A stretch of 64,000 nt of DNA from Mesorhizobium sp. dw_380 (GCF_018588885.1 NZ_JAFFIW010000026.1:1-64000), one strand, 5' to 3'. Counted from the first letter of the stretch, positions 8,848 through 17,755 are shown. The notes: generated by a model from the letters alone, not told the origin. Program-made: numbers and translations.

Positions 8848-9300
8848 TCAACCTGCCCCAACGTTTCCCGTGCGCTCTTTTCGAGCACTACAACCAAGCC
8901 TGAACCTATCTCAAGTGATTATCCAACAGTTTCACGAAATAAGTGAACGAATATTATTTTAGAAGTCGCTAATCGGCAGATTTTTGGTGATAAGGTTGCG
9001 TAATGTAGCAAAAATAGCACAACAAACCGGCTCGTCTGGGTTGTGCCCGGAAGCGGCCAGCATGGATAGCCGCAAGCAACAATGCCTGAGCGCGGGCAGA
9101 GCCGCAGGCGGCCTGAATGAGTCCGAAGCCGCGATAGAATCGGCAACGTTCCTTCGAGTCCGGGCTGGACAACAAGCGGATCGGTGATGAATCGCGGGCT
9201 GCCATGCACACACCCGCGCTAAAGCGGTGGCGGGTGCCCCTGCGTTAAGCTTCGCGCAATCTCTTCAATCTATGCTGGATGCCAGATTGTCGAGGACAAG
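8848..9300. other. Intergenic region upstream of the secretion operon
   Basis: This 453-bp stretch separates the divergent TolC operon and the plus-strand membrane protein gene. The part next to tolC (8900-9000) is AT-rich and should hold its promoter. An imperfect hairpin CACCCGC/GCGGGTG lies at 9211-9236. The short open frames inside show no family resemblance or coding bias and are not called. No tRNA or repeat is visible. Confidence 0.5.
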
Positions 9301-9831
9301 ATGAAGCGCAGGTCGACCTTACTCTTCGCTTTTCCAGCTTTCATCCTGATGGTTCTGGCGGGGGCGCGGATCGCGACGTTCTTGCTGGGCGTCTATCCGG
9401 CAAGTCCCACAATGTGGCGGATCTGGCTTGAACTGCGCCCCCTGTCGGCGATGTTCTGGCAGCAGGTCGACCTTTATCTCGGCGGTTCGATGGCCTTGGA
9501 CGGCGTCATCCTGGTCGCCGCGGCGATGCTGTGCTGGAGCGCATGCCACATGAAACGGGGGGCCGGTTTCTTCCTGGCCAATCACGTCGCGCTGCTTTTC
9601 GCCGGGCTGATGATGGCTGTCGGCGGCCATTCGGAAACGGCGAGCACGATTGCCGCGTTCTCGGCACCCAGCGGTTTCCCGTTGATGGTCGATTTCACGT
9701 GGGAGAACAGCCTCGTGCTGGTCCTCGGCTTTGCGGCGTGCGCCTACTGTCACCTCGCGTTCCTCCGCGAAACCAGACAGCGCGGCGAAGCATTGGCCGT
9801 GCGCCTCGTCGCTTTGCAGCGCGATTTCTAA
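9301..9831 (+). CDS. Hypothetical four-helix inner-membrane protein
   Basis: A 176-residue protein with four likely membrane segments (about residues 8-31, 62-82, 90-110 and 136-156) separated by short loops. The start at 9301 has GAGG 8 nt upstream. No family is recognised. Histidines occur near the membrane (ACHMKR, LANHVALL, GGHSE, YCHLAF) but form no known motif. It is monocistronic on the plus strand, convergent with the last gene of the minus tad arm, so context gives no clear role. Confidence 0.6.
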   Translation: MKRRSTLLFAFPAFILMVLAGARIATFLLGVYPASPTMWRIWLELRPLSAMFWQQVDLYLGGSMALDGVILVAAAMLCWSACHMKRGAGFFLANHVALLFAGLMMAVGGHSETASTIAAFSAPSGFPLMVDFTWENSLVLVLGFAACAYCHLAFLRETRQRGEALAVRLVALQRDF

Positions 9832-9874
9832 TCCAGCGGAGCGCCAGTACCCCCCGCCCTCACGCCCGGCTTTT

Positions 9875-10450
9875 TCAATTGATCTTGCGATAGTAGACCT
9901 TGCCGTCCGGCGTTTCGGTTCGCTGGTATCCCGGATTCGGGGCAGGGGGCGCGGTGGCTACCCTTCTCTTGGGTGGCCGCGGCGCATCGATGATCGTGGG
10001 TTCGGCCGCGACTTCCGTACTGGAAGACGCTTCCGCCACGGTGCTTGTCGCAGCGACGGGTTCCGACACGCTCGAGGTTCCCGCACCGTCGGTCGGTGGA
10101 AGGTCCTGTTCCAGGCGGGCTATATTGCCGTTGATTTCGTTGAAACGGCCCTGCAATTGGCTGTCCAGTCTTTCAAACCGGCTCTGAAAACCGTTGTTGA
10201 CCGTATCGAGCCGGGCAACGATCCGCTGCTCGAAGGCACCGAGTTCCTCGAGACGCCCCTCCACGGTGCGCAGCTCGGCGATGCCTCGATAGAGATAGAT
10301 GGCGGCGGTCGCGTTCAGCACGGCAAACAGCGTCAATCCAACGCCGACCACGACGCTCAGCCGCGACCGGCTCGCATCCCTGTCGAGCAGCCGCGGTTCG
10401 ATCGGCTCGGCGGCCACGGCAGGCACGTGCGGATCGCTGATCGTCGTCAT
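9875..10450 (-). CDS. Single-pass membrane protein with coiled coil, coupled to the L,D-transpeptidase
   Basis: A 191-residue protein. A longer frame reaches 10525, but the ATG at 10450 overlaps the transpeptidase stop as ATGA, the usual coupling signal, so that start is preferred. Residues about 30-55 form one membrane segment (VGVGLTLFAVLNATAAIYLY). A heptad-like coiled coil follows (about 58-110, ELRTVEGRLEELGAFEQRIV and on), then a Ser/Ala/Thr-rich linker and a basic C-terminus with GYQRTETPDGKVYYRKIN. No family is recognised. The location in the same transcript as tad pilus genes and a cell-wall crosslinking enzyme suggests an envelope anchor or a partner of the transpeptidase; this is inference. 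Confidence 0.6.
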   Translation of the reverse strand: MTTISDPHVPAVAAEPIEPRLLDRDASRSRLSVVVGVGLTLFAVLNATAAIYLYRGIAELRTVEGRLEELGAFEQRIVARLDTVNNGFQSRFERLDSQLQGRFNEINGNIARLEQDLPPTDGAGTSSVSEPVAATSTVAEASSSTEVAAEPTIIDAPRPPKRRVATAPPAPNPGYQRTETPDGKVYYRKIN

Positions 10451-11034
10451 TGAACCACCACCTTGGTGCCCACAGGCACGCGCTTGAAAAGATCGATCAC
10501 ATCCGTGTTGGTGAGACGAAAGCAACCCGATGTGCCGTCGAACCCCACGCCCGAGGGATCGTTGGTGCCATGGATACGGTAGAGCGTGTCGTGTCCGTCG
10601 CGAAGCAGATAGAGCGCGCGTGCGCCGAGCGGGTTATACGGGCCCGAGGGCACCAGCTCCGGCAGTTCCGGCTGGCGGGCGCGCATGTCCCTGGGCGGGC
10701 GCCATTGCGGCCATTCCGTCTTGGCGCCGACCTTCACGACCCCGGTCCAGCCAAACCCGTCGCGCCCGACGCTGATCCGGTAGCGAAGTGCCTGGCCCTG
10801 GCCGGTCACCAGGTAAAGCGCCTTCTCGTTCTTGCGGATGATGATCGTCCCGGGCTGTTCGGCGGTTGCGAAGGCAACGGCCTTGCGCAGGCTGGGCCCC
10901 ATCGCCGGCAGTGGCGGGGCCGAAAGTCCCGACCGCGCCTGGGCGAAGCCGTGGCCGGACAGCGCCAGCACCAGACTGAGCACGCCGGCGCCGGCCAGCC
11001 GGGGGACGATCCCCTGCCTACCGGACAGCGTCAT
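10447..11034 (-). CDS. L,D-transpeptidase (YkuD family)
   Basis: A 195-residue periplasmic enzyme with a signal peptide (residues about 1-32) and a YkuD domain. The active-site signature is present: HGTNDPSG followed by SGCFRLTN, with catalytic Cys171. Such enzymes make 3-3 peptidoglycan crosslinks or attach proteins to the wall. Its start lies 17 bp inside the end of cpaE and its stop overlaps the next start (ATGA), so it is translated within the tad transcript. L,D-transpeptidases are common in rhizobia, but being embedded in a tad operon is notable and may relate to wall remodelling around the pilus. That link is inferred. Confidence 0.88.
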   Translation of the reverse strand: MTLSGRQGIVPRLAGAGVLSLVLALSGHGFAQARSGLSAPPLPAMGPSLRKAVAFATAEQPGTIIIRKNEKALYLVTGQGQALRYRISVGRDGFGWTGVVKVGAKTEWPQWRPPRDMRARQPELPELVPSGPYNPLGARALYLLRDGHDTLYRIHGTNDPSGVGFDGTSGCFRLTNTDVIDLFKRVPVGTKVVVQ

Positions 11035-12181
11035 CGAGCCGCTCTTTGAACATCTTCTTCAGATCCTTGTTGAAGCGGGCCCGGCCATCCACTTCGGAAG
11101 GCAGGATCGCCCGGTTCAAGGCATCGGTCAGAAGGGCATTGTCGAGCGCGACCGATTTGATGTGCGGCGCCTTGAATATCTTCTCCAGCTCACTGCGCGA
11201 AAAATGGTTCCCGAACCATTTGCGCTTGTGCTTGTTGGCGACGAGCGTGATGCTGACCGCATTGCCGCGCAGCTCGCGGATCTTCTTGTAGAGCCGCTTG
11301 CCTTGCCGCAGCGACGCGACGTTGAGCTCGAAGACGATGAAGATCTCGTCGCTGGTCGAGAGCACGGAATTGTGCCAGGGCGTTTCGATGTTGGGCAGGT
11401 CGATGATGATGTCGTCGAACCGGTAGGCGACGAGGTCCAGCAGCCGGAAGACGAAATCGCTGCCATGCGGCTCGAACGGCAGCTGCGGCCTCTCGAACGC
11501 GTAGAGGGTGAGACCGGACGGGCGCGAAAGCTTGATGACATCCATCAGCTCGACATCGAGCCGTTCCGGCTGGCCGATGATGCCGGCGAGGTCGAACTGG
11601 TTGAACAGATTGAGGTAGGCGCCGCAATTGGCGCTCTGGAAATCGAGATCGACCAGGCAGGTCGACGCTGCGCGCTCAGCCGATTTCGAGGCCAGGAATT
11701 CCGCCGCCGACAAAGCGAGCGTCGTGGCGCCGGCGCCGCCGCTGGCGCTGATGAAGGTGACGATGCGGCTTTTCGTGCCCTGGTTGCCGGTGTCGTGGAA
11801 GGTCACCGCGTTGAGCAGCTCCTTGCCGTCGAGCGGCTTGTGCAGCCAGTCCGAAGCGTTCATGCGCACCAAAACGCGCGTCTGTTCCGAGGTCAGTTCG
11901 TCGGAAACCGCGATCAGCGGCACGGATGCCCACAGCGCGCGCGCCTCGACGATGCCTGGCCGGCCAAGCAACTCGCCATTGCCGAGATCGAGGATGACGA
12001 TGCCCGGGCGCGTATCCGCGGGCGGGCCTCTCAGAAAATCGCCGGTCTCGGAAATCCTGACATCATAGATCGCCAGCGCATCGAGCCGTGTCGCCACATC
12101 GCGCTTGAAATTCGGATCCGACGAAAACAGCGCCACCTGCTTGCGCTTGGTCGGCAGGACCTTGGTGTTGATGGCGTTCAT
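11018..12181 (-). CDS. cpaE: Flp pilus localisation ATPase-like protein CpaE/TadZ
   Basis: A 387-residue MinD/ParA-like protein of the tad system. The open frame runs upstream to 12409, but ATG 12181 overlaps the stop of the preceding tadE-like gene (ATGA) and starts directly before the receiver-like domain, so it is used. Residues 15-130 form an atypical receiver domain that positions the pilus machinery at the pole in related systems. Residues about 140-370 are the ATPase domain with a deviant Walker A (FISASGGAGATT) lacking the usual first lysine, and a Walker B-like FDDIIIDLPN. TadZ proteins are often divergent at these positions. It ends 17 bp inside the transpeptidase gene. Confidence 0.88.
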   Translation of the reverse strand: MNAINTKVLPTKRKQVALFSSDPNFKRDVATRLDALAIYDVRISETGDFLRGPPADTRPGIVILDLGNGELLGRPGIVEARALWASVPLIAVSDELTSEQTRVLVRMNASDWLHKPLDGKELLNAVTFHDTGNQGTKSRIVTFISASGGAGATTLALSAAEFLASKSAERAASTCLVDLDFQSANCGAYLNLFNQFDLAGIIGQPERLDVELMDVIKLSRPSGLTLYAFERPQLPFEPHGSDFVFRLLDLVAYRFDDIIIDLPNIETPWHNSVLSTSDEIFIVFELNVASLRQGKRLYKKIRELRGNAVSITLVANKHKRKWFGNHFSRSELEKIFKAPHIKSVALDNALLTDALNRAILPSEVDGRARFNKDLKKMFKERLDDAVR

Positions 12182-12825
12182 GGCGCGGTACTCTTCATGT
12201 CTTCGCCCGTAACCGTGCTCAGCATGGAGGGCATGGAGATGTTTCCGAACCCGAGCAGTCCACTCAGGAAGAAGAACTGAAAGGTCATGTTCTGAAGGCT
12301 TACGGTTATCGTCGGCACCGACCCGCCCGCGCGGGTTTGGTATCCAAGCCCAGTCGCCGCATATCTGATGATGATATTGGAGGGCTGGAGCAGAGAAAAG
12401 AAATGACACATACCTGGCCGTTGCCCCGTTGCAAGCGCCGGGCAGGTGCCGACACCGACTGCGTCGCCGCGAAAAATGCGATTGAAGTTCGCCGGGTTAA
12501 AAGTAGTTGTTGCCGGACATCCCGTGCCGACACAACTGCACGTACTTGTGGCGCCATTGCACGTAAAGTCATAGTTGCCCACAGGGATCGGATCGCCCGG
12601 TATTGTCGCGAGTCCGGCCGCCGCAATTTCGGGCGCGATCGGCGTTGAAATCGAAGCCATGCGTGCCCCGATCTCCACGGCTTTGGTCGCGGAATTCCAC
12701 TGAAACCATGCGTAGCCGAAATCAACGAAGCCGAGGGTGAGCACCAGCAGCACGACCATGCTGATGGTGAACTCCACCATCACGGCGCCGGATTCGTCTT
12801 TTCTGAAACGGGCCAGATTGGGCAT
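12178..12825 (-). CDS. TadE-like pseudopilin/minor pilin
   Basis: A 215-residue protein with the TadE N-terminus: a short basic head, KDESGAVMVEF and a hydrophobic helix (about residues 13-35). Gly-Ala-Val-Met-Val-Glu-Phe resembles the prepilin peptidase site, with the conserved Glu at +5. The C-terminal part contains a small cysteine cluster (TCNGATSTCSCVGTGCP), which may form disulfides. The stop overlaps the cpaE start. TadE and TadF are minor pilins needed for Flp pilus assembly in Aggregatibacter; this is the second of two paralogues here. Confidence 0.82.
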   Translation of the reverse strand: MPNLARFRKDESGAVMVEFTISMVVLLVLTLGFVDFGYAWFQWNSATKAVEIGARMASISTPIAPEIAAAGLATIPGDPIPVGNYDFTCNGATSTCSCVGTGCPATTTFNPANFNRIFRGDAVGVGTCPALATGQRPGMCHFFSLLQPSNIIIRYAATGLGYQTRAGGSVPTITVSLQNMTFQFFFLSGLLGFGNISMPSMLSTVTGEDMKSTAP

Positions 12826-12826
12826 C

Positions 12827-13351
12827 TCACCACCCTATGTAACGTTCTTCGTGGGCAGCAGAAAAGGTGATCGGTCCTAGTCCGAGATAGTTAAGCAAAG
12901 AGGCTCCGGTATAGGTGAAAGATGTCGAGAGCCGCACCACCCGGACACTCGACGTAGAGCTGCTGTAGTTTTGTAAACCATTGGCGTCCGTGGTCACTGG
13001 TACTACAAGATAATTGAGATCGACCGTAACTGCAGTCGGCAGCCAGCTCGTGACGCGGCTGGCAATGCTGCAATTGCCGCCGCAGTTGTACGTTCCAGTT
13101 GCGGCGATGTTGGCGGCGTAGGTGGCGCAGTCCAGCGCTGCATTGAATGTCTGATTGCAGCGTGCTGCATAGCGAGCACCGTCATTGAGACCGGCTTCGA
13201 TCAGCGATTTTTGGTGGAGGAGATTGCCGAATTCGAACACGCCTGCCGAAAGGCTAATCATTAACGGCGTGATCAGCGTCATTTCGACGAGAACCGCGCC
13301 CCGATCCTCGCGGCCAAACTTGCGTAACATCAGCCTCAGTGCAGCCAGCAT
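12827..13351 (-). CDS. TadE-like pseudopilin/minor pilin
   Basis: A protein of about 174 residues with the TadE signature REDRGAVLVEMTLITPLM, that is, a prepilin-like site (Gly/Ala-Val-Leu-Val-Glu) and a hydrophobic helix. ATG 13351 is preferred over an in-frame GTG at 13354; both lie in the TGATGTGATG junction with the tadG stop, so the genes are coupled. The C-terminal half is beta-rich and has four cysteines (CNQTFNAALDC and CGGNC). It ends one base before the next tadE-like gene. Confidence 0.8.
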   Translation of the reverse strand: MLAALRLMLRKFGREDRGAVLVEMTLITPLMISLSAGVFEFGNLLHQKSLIEAGLNDGARYAARCNQTFNAALDCATYAANIAATGTYNCGGNCSIASRVTSWLPTAVTVDLNYLVVPVTTDANGLQNYSSSTSSVRVVRLSTSFTYTGASLLNYLGLGPITFSAAHEERYIGW

Positions 13352-13355
13352 CACA

Positions 13356-14801
13356 TCACCTGTAAAGCTGCACTTCGGTTCGCACCAGCGATGACAGGGT
13401 GCCCCGGCCCCGGACGCCGTTAATATCCACGATCTCCGCCATGACTTCGCTACCGGTGATCGCCTGGGTCAGAAATATGCTTGCAAAGCCCATTGCAGGC
13501 ACAGCGCCGCTCTGACCGTTAAGCTGAGTTACGACAGCTTGAGAACTGCAATCCACAATGGCGGCCTGGAACAGACGACGGTCGGTACCGCCGGTCGTCG
13601 CGGCGCAGCCGGGCGTGCCGGTTTCTCCCCCGATGGACTGGGTGCCGACAAGGCCATGATCAATTTCATACTTGTAGAGATCGTACCGCGACGGCGGATT
13701 GGTATTGCTATAGGATTGGCCGTTGGCATCCTTGAAACCAGCGAGCCCGGCCGTCAGCTTGTTGACGCTGACATAGCCATCGTAGTCCCAAAAGCCGCTG
13801 CCTATTTGGCCGCTAAACGCAAGATCAGGGGTCAGTCCGCGGAATTTAGTTGTATCGGTTTGTAGAGTGCTGACGCATTTCCCCGTGGTCTTGAAGCCTT
13901 TTCGCACGTTTGGTGCCGGCGGCCACCGATTATCGTTCTTGGATGGGAAGGCGTTGCCGTTCGCATATAGATCGAAGCGCGTGTTGAACGCAGCCGTGAC
14001 TTTCGTCGTCAAAGTGCCTGTCTGCGTGTAGATGAGCCTAGAGTTCACGCACTCGGGCACGCGGCCGATAGCAATATCCGTTGCGAGATCGGTCTCTCCG
14101 TAACCATGGCCGTCGCTTGGCCGTAGGAAACCGATATTGCCTGGTCCCCATGCGTTGCTGCCCGCAATGAGTTTGAGGCTCTTTCTCAGAAGACTGGCCG
14201 AAGTCGCGATCTGATTGAGATCCTGCCCGGGAAAGGGATTGCAGATGAACGAAGGGATCATCTGGCAAACTGTAGCGCCCGCATTGCCGGCGACCGCCGT
14301 CGACCCGATGTTCATGCTGTTGCTGGCGCTGTTGCCCGTGAGATACGAAGCCGGGAACATCGCGGCGAATCCAACAGGCTTTACCGTGACTTCGACAAAG
14401 CGCGCCGCGGTTGCATCCGTGGTGACATTCGCATTGGTGATAGGATCACTGTCGTTGGTAGGCAGACCGCTCAGATAGCGCCAGCTAATGCCGCTAGTTA
14501 TCACCGCTGTCGCAGTCAGTGGCTGCTGGCTGCCTTGGGTGGAGAAGCGGTAATTATTGTGAACGAGATTAAGGATGGCGCGATCCGCGCGGGTAATCGC
14601 GTCCGTTCGCCCGTCAAGCTCCGCGGCCCCGGCAAGCGCGAATGCGTCGGCACCCTTCTGCAAGTCATTGTGCAGGCTATTCGCCCGGCTCATGTCGATC
14701 ACTAGAAGAGCAAAACCGACAATCACCGGCAGCATGATGGCGACGAGGATCATCGCTATGCCGCGCTCATCGTTCCAGAAGGCTCGAATGGTCCCCAACA
14801 T
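13356..14801 (-). CDS. tadG: TadG-like pilus assembly protein
   Basis: A 481-residue protein with the Flp pilus-assembly TadG N-terminal domain: NDERGIAMILVAIMLPVIVG followed by ALLVIDMSRANSLHNDLQKG and DAFALAGAAELDGR. One membrane helix lies at about residues 16-38 and the rest should be periplasmic. TadG proteins often carry a von Willebrand A fold, but no clean metal-binding DxSxS motif is seen here. The C-terminal 60 residues end in a beta-rich segment. It is followed by the two TadE-like genes, the usual tad order. Confidence 0.82.
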   Translation of the reverse strand: MLGTIRAFWNDERGIAMILVAIMLPVIVGFALLVIDMSRANSLHNDLQKGADAFALAGAAELDGRTDAITRADRAILNLVHNNYRFSTQGSQQPLTATAVITSGISWRYLSGLPTNDSDPITNANVTTDATAARFVEVTVKPVGFAAMFPASYLTGNSASNSMNIGSTAVAGNAGATVCQMIPSFICNPFPGQDLNQIATSASLLRKSLKLIAGSNAWGPGNIGFLRPSDGHGYGETDLATDIAIGRVPECVNSRLIYTQTGTLTTKVTAAFNTRFDLYANGNAFPSKNDNRWPPAPNVRKGFKTTGKCVSTLQTDTTKFRGLTPDLAFSGQIGSGFWDYDGYVSVNKLTAGLAGFKDANGQSYSNTNPPSRYDLYKYEIDHGLVGTQSIGGETGTPGCAATTGGTDRRLFQAAIVDCSSQAVVTQLNGQSGAVPAMGFASIFLTQAITGSEVMAEIVDINGVRGRGTLSSLVRTEVQLYR

Positions 14802-14872
14802 GACCTTACTCTCTGCTTTCCTGCGCCAGGGCCCCTCGCATGCCCGGCGCCCTCCGCATCCTTCCGTTCAGT

Positions 14873-15166
14873 TCACTGCTGCGTCACACCCGATCCGCCG
14901 ACATTGACCGTGATCGCCGGCGGCGGCGGCGGCGGCGGCGGAAATTTGTAGCGGTGTGCAACAGCGGCGGCGCGCGTGCCGTCGCCCTCGATATGTGTGT
15001 TCCTGGAGGCCGGATTGAGCGGATCGACCGTCTGCAGCATCGAATTGTATTTCTGCGTGTCGCCGGCGGCCAAGGTCACCGAGTCGTAGTGGTTGAGATA
15101 GTCGGCGGCGCAGCCTGACAGCGCACCGGCGCACAGAATGAGGATCAAGGCGCTATTTCTTGACAT
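14873..15166 (-). CDS. Short tad-locus lipoprotein with polyproline run
   Basis: A 97-residue lipoprotein. The start at 15166 gives a clean lipobox (LCAGALSGC, cysteine at about residue 19) and overlaps the end of cpaC by 14 bp. The middle, DYLNHYDSVTLAAGDTQKY and DPLNPASRNTHIEGDG, matches the short pilus-assembly lipoproteins I know from rhizobial tad loci. A run of eight prolines, encoded by a GC-rich trinucleotide repeat, follows at about residues 77-84. It sits where the much longer CpaD (about 220 residues) is found in Caulobacter, so it may replace or truncate that role. Confidence 0.72.
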   Translation of the reverse strand: MSRNSALILILCAGALSGCAADYLNHYDSVTLAAGDTQKYNSMLQTVDPLNPASRNTHIEGDGTRAAAVAHRYKFPPPPPPPPAITVNVGGSGVTQQ

Positions 15167-16598
15167 AGAGCATCTTGTCCTTCGATTTGAAGTCCAGCAT
15201 GTGGCCATAGGGGCCGGTGACGCCATCGCCCGTTTCATACTTACGGATCATGTCCTTGTTCACCTCGAGCTGGCCGAGCACGAAGAATTCCGGGTCGTTG
15301 GCGGGCCGTGTCTTGTCGAACGGCGTCGCCAGCTGTTCGCCGGGCTTCACCGGCCGCACGATGTGCGGGGTGACGATGACGACCAGCTCGGTCTCTTCCT
15401 TCTGGTTGCTCGAATTGCGAAACAGCGCCCCGATCACCGGCACCTGACCGAGCCACGGCACCTGGTTCTGCAGCTTGGTGGTCTTGCTGGACAGAAGCCC
15501 GCCGACGGCGAAGCTCTGGCCGTCGCGCAGTTCGACGACGGTTTCCAGCTTGCGGTTGGTGAAGATCGGGTCGCCGGCAGTGGTGAAACCTGTGAGGTCG
15601 CTGACCTCCGGCGCCAGCTGGATGTGGATCTTGTCATCGGCGAGCACGATCGGCGTGAACAGCAGATTGACGCCGAACTGCTTGTACTCGATCTGCACCT
15701 GGCCATTTTTGTCGACGCTGCGGATAGGGACTTGGCCACCGGCATTGAAGCTGGCCGGCTCGCCGGAGAGGGTGGTGAGATTCGGCTCGGCCAGCGTGCG
15801 CACCACGCCCTTGGCCTCCAGCGCTTCGATAATCAGGTCGACCTTGATGTTGCTGTCAATGACGCGGGTGATCAGGGCTGCGAACGGGTTGGTGTTCGAC
15901 AGCAGGCCGCTGACAAGGTCGCCTGCGCCGAGCACGGCTCCATCCGCGTCGACGGTGGCAATTCCGGTTCCGGTCCGGGTTGTGCCCCGGCTGTTCGTGC
16001 TCCTGATTGACACGCCGAGGTCACGGCCCGCATTGCGCTTGGCTTCAAGCACGCGAACTTCGAGATTGACCTGCTGGCTGTCGTCGACGGTGACGGCGTT
16101 GATGATGGCGTCGGGGCCATATTGCTGTGCCACTTCCATGATCGCCGCCAGCGTGGCGCCGTCCTTGACATGACCGCCAAGCCTGACCCTGCCGTTGACC
16201 GAGCCGATTTCGATGCGCGACCTCGGCGACACCTGGCGGATCGCCGCCGCCATGTCGCTGACATCGACGCCGACCTCGATCTGGATGACGCCGAGCGAGC
16301 GCTTTTCAGGTGAGAACAGGTTGACCGTGGTGGTGCCGGCGCCCTTGCCGATAACATAGAGCGTACGGTCGGTCATGGGCTGGGCGTCGGCGATCTTCTC
16401 GTCGCCGACGACAATATCGCCGAGGTTGGCATTCACCTGGAGGGTTACCGATTGCGACATCGGCAGGAAAATCCGATGAACGCTGGGGTTAGACACATCG
16501 ATGAAACGGTCGGCCGCATCGGCCGCCAGGCTCGATAGCAACAGCGACGCCAAGCCGGACAACGCGGCCGCCGCCATCCCAGTCCAAAACCCTCGCAT
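15153..16598 (-). CDS. cpaC: Flp pilus secretin CpaC/RcpA
   Basis: A 481-residue outer-membrane secretin. It has a signal peptide (about 1-29) and the pilus-specific N-terminal domain (VHRIFLPMSQSVTLQVNANL and GDEKIADAQPMTDRTLYVIG). A BON-like domain follows (GSVNGRVRLGGHVKDGATL), then the secretin core with VNLEVRVLEAKRNAGRDLGV, the conserved LAEPNLTTLSGEPASFNAGG and the C-terminal VPWLGQVPVIGALFRN. Length and order fit CpaC. The gene lies between cpaB and the short lipoprotein, overlapping the latter. Confidence 0.93.
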   Translation of the reverse strand: MRGFWTGMAAAALSGLASLLLSSLAADAADRFIDVSNPSVHRIFLPMSQSVTLQVNANLGDIVVGDEKIADAQPMTDRTLYVIGKGAGTTTVNLFSPEKRSLGVIQIEVGVDVSDMAAAIRQVSPRSRIEIGSVNGRVRLGGHVKDGATLAAIMEVAQQYGPDAIINAVTVDDSQQVNLEVRVLEAKRNAGRDLGVSIRSTNSRGTTRTGTGIATVDADGAVLGAGDLVSGLLSNTNPFAALITRVIDSNIKVDLIIEALEAKGVVRTLAEPNLTTLSGEPASFNAGGQVPIRSVDKNGQVQIEYKQFGVNLLFTPIVLADDKIHIQLAPEVSDLTGFTTAGDPIFTNRKLETVVELRDGQSFAVGGLLSSKTTKLQNQVPWLGQVPVIGALFRNSSNQKEETELVVIVTPHIVRPVKPGEQLATPFDKTRPANDPEFFVLGQLEVNKDMIRKYETGDGVTGPYGHMLDFKSKDKMLYVKK

Positions 16599-16651
16599 CC
16601 CCGTCTCCCCAATCGCCGCCTATGGCGGCCAATTCATTCGCCGCGCGTCTG

Positions 16652-17680
16652 TTATGGCTGTCGCGGCACGTCATAGGTCTCGAGCTTCACGCCCCGGAAA
16701 ACACCGACTGTAGCACGCGCCGGCGGTTCCGGCTGCACATACTTGATCACTTGCTGCACTTCCGGCTTCGACACCACGGCCGGAGCGGGCTTGACCTTGC
16801 CCAACTCGTCAAGGCGGCTTCCCACTCTTTCCACGGCCTGGGCAAGGCCTGCAATCTTTTCGTCGGCGCGCTTGCGCTCCTCGGCAGCCGCAGCTTCTTC
16901 GGCGGTCTTCTTGTCGAGTTCGGCCTGCCTTTTGGCGACATCCTCAGGCGTCTCGCCGGTCAGGTCAGAAAGCGTCACACGCTCGGTCGTCTCGCCCTTG
17001 CTGGCCGCGGCCTGGCGAAGTGCCAGAGACAATTGGCCGGCGCCAGCCGCCAGCGTCAGCTTCTGGGCATCCTTGGTGCTGGCCTCGAGTGTCACCGATT
17101 TGACGACGGTCGGGCTGTCCTTGCTCACATCGGCAACTTGATCAATGGCGAGCACCTTCATGCTCTGCAGTAGCACGTCGACAAAGCTCTTGTCGGCCCC
17201 TTCGTCGCCGCGCACTGTGCGCGTCAGAAGTATGTCGACCCGGTCGCCGGGGAAGACAAAGCCGGCGACGCCGAGCACGTCGTTGACCCTGATGGAGACG
17301 GCTTTCATCCCATCGCCGAGCACTGCCGAAAGCGTGGCGCGCTGGCCGGGACCTGTGATCTTGGTGGCAAGAATAGGTTCGTTGACGCTGATCGCCTGAA
17401 GCGCCTGCCTCGTGCCTTCGCCGGCCAAGGCTTCCTTGGTCGTTTTGAAAGAGCCTGCCGGAATTGCGCCCGCTGGCCATGCGATTTCGCGGAGTTTGTC
17501 GGCGCTCAGCGGGTCGCCGAACTTCAGCGGCACCGCCGCGACCACGACCGTGCTGGCCTGCACGCCGTTGGATTGAGCCAAGGCGCTGCGCTGGCCGGCT
17601 AGCCAAATATTGACGAGGACCACCGCCAGCACGCCGAAGATGCCGGCCAGGACGATCATGATAAGTGTGTTGGCGCGCAT
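16652..17680 (-). CDS. cpaB: Flp pilus assembly protein CpaB/RcpC
   Basis: A 342-residue periplasmic protein with an N-terminal membrane anchor (about residues 5-28). A SAF/CpaB domain follows (STVVVAAVPLKFGDPLSADK, the next loop, then NEPILATKITGPGQRATL and GVAGFVFPGDRVDILL). A charged coiled-coil stretch lies at about 245-300, and the C-terminal tail ends YDVPRQP. CpaB/RcpC is needed for stable Flp pili and works with the secretin. It lies between the pilin gene and cpaC. Confidence 0.92.
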   Translation of the reverse strand: MRANTLIMIVLAGIFGVLAVVLVNIWLAGQRSALAQSNGVQASTVVVAAVPLKFGDPLSADKLREIAWPAGAIPAGSFKTTKEALAGEGTRQALQAISVNEPILATKITGPGQRATLSAVLGDGMKAVSIRVNDVLGVAGFVFPGDRVDILLTRTVRGDEGADKSFVDVLLQSMKVLAIDQVADVSKDSPTVVKSVTLEASTKDAQKLTLAAGAGQLSLALRQAAASKGETTERVTLSDLTGETPEDVAKRQAELDKKTAEEAAAAEERKRADEKIAGLAQAVERVGSRLDELGKVKPAPAVVSKPEVQQVIKYVQPEPPARATVGVFRGVKLETYDVPRQP

Positions 17681-17722
17681 TTCCGCTGCCCCCGCAGCTG
17701 TCGATTGGTTTCGCTTAATGGA

Positions 17723-17755
17723 CGTCAGGCCCGGACGATATGTCCGCGCCTGACG
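17723..17755 (-). terminator. Hairpin between pilin and cpaB, possible attenuator
   Basis: CGTCAGGC and GCCTGACG pair, with a second inner GGAC/GTCC stem, in the 87-bp gap after the pilin gene. There is no T-run in the transcribed direction, so it may stabilise the pilin mRNA 3' end or reduce read-through rather than fully terminate. This would fit the higher need for pilin than for assembly proteins. Confidence 0.4.

Noticed and set aside
8959..9213. Three overlapping short minus-strand frames in the tolC upstream gap
   Set aside because: Their composition is Cys/Arg/Pro-rich, there is no ribosome site, and the three compete for the same DNA.
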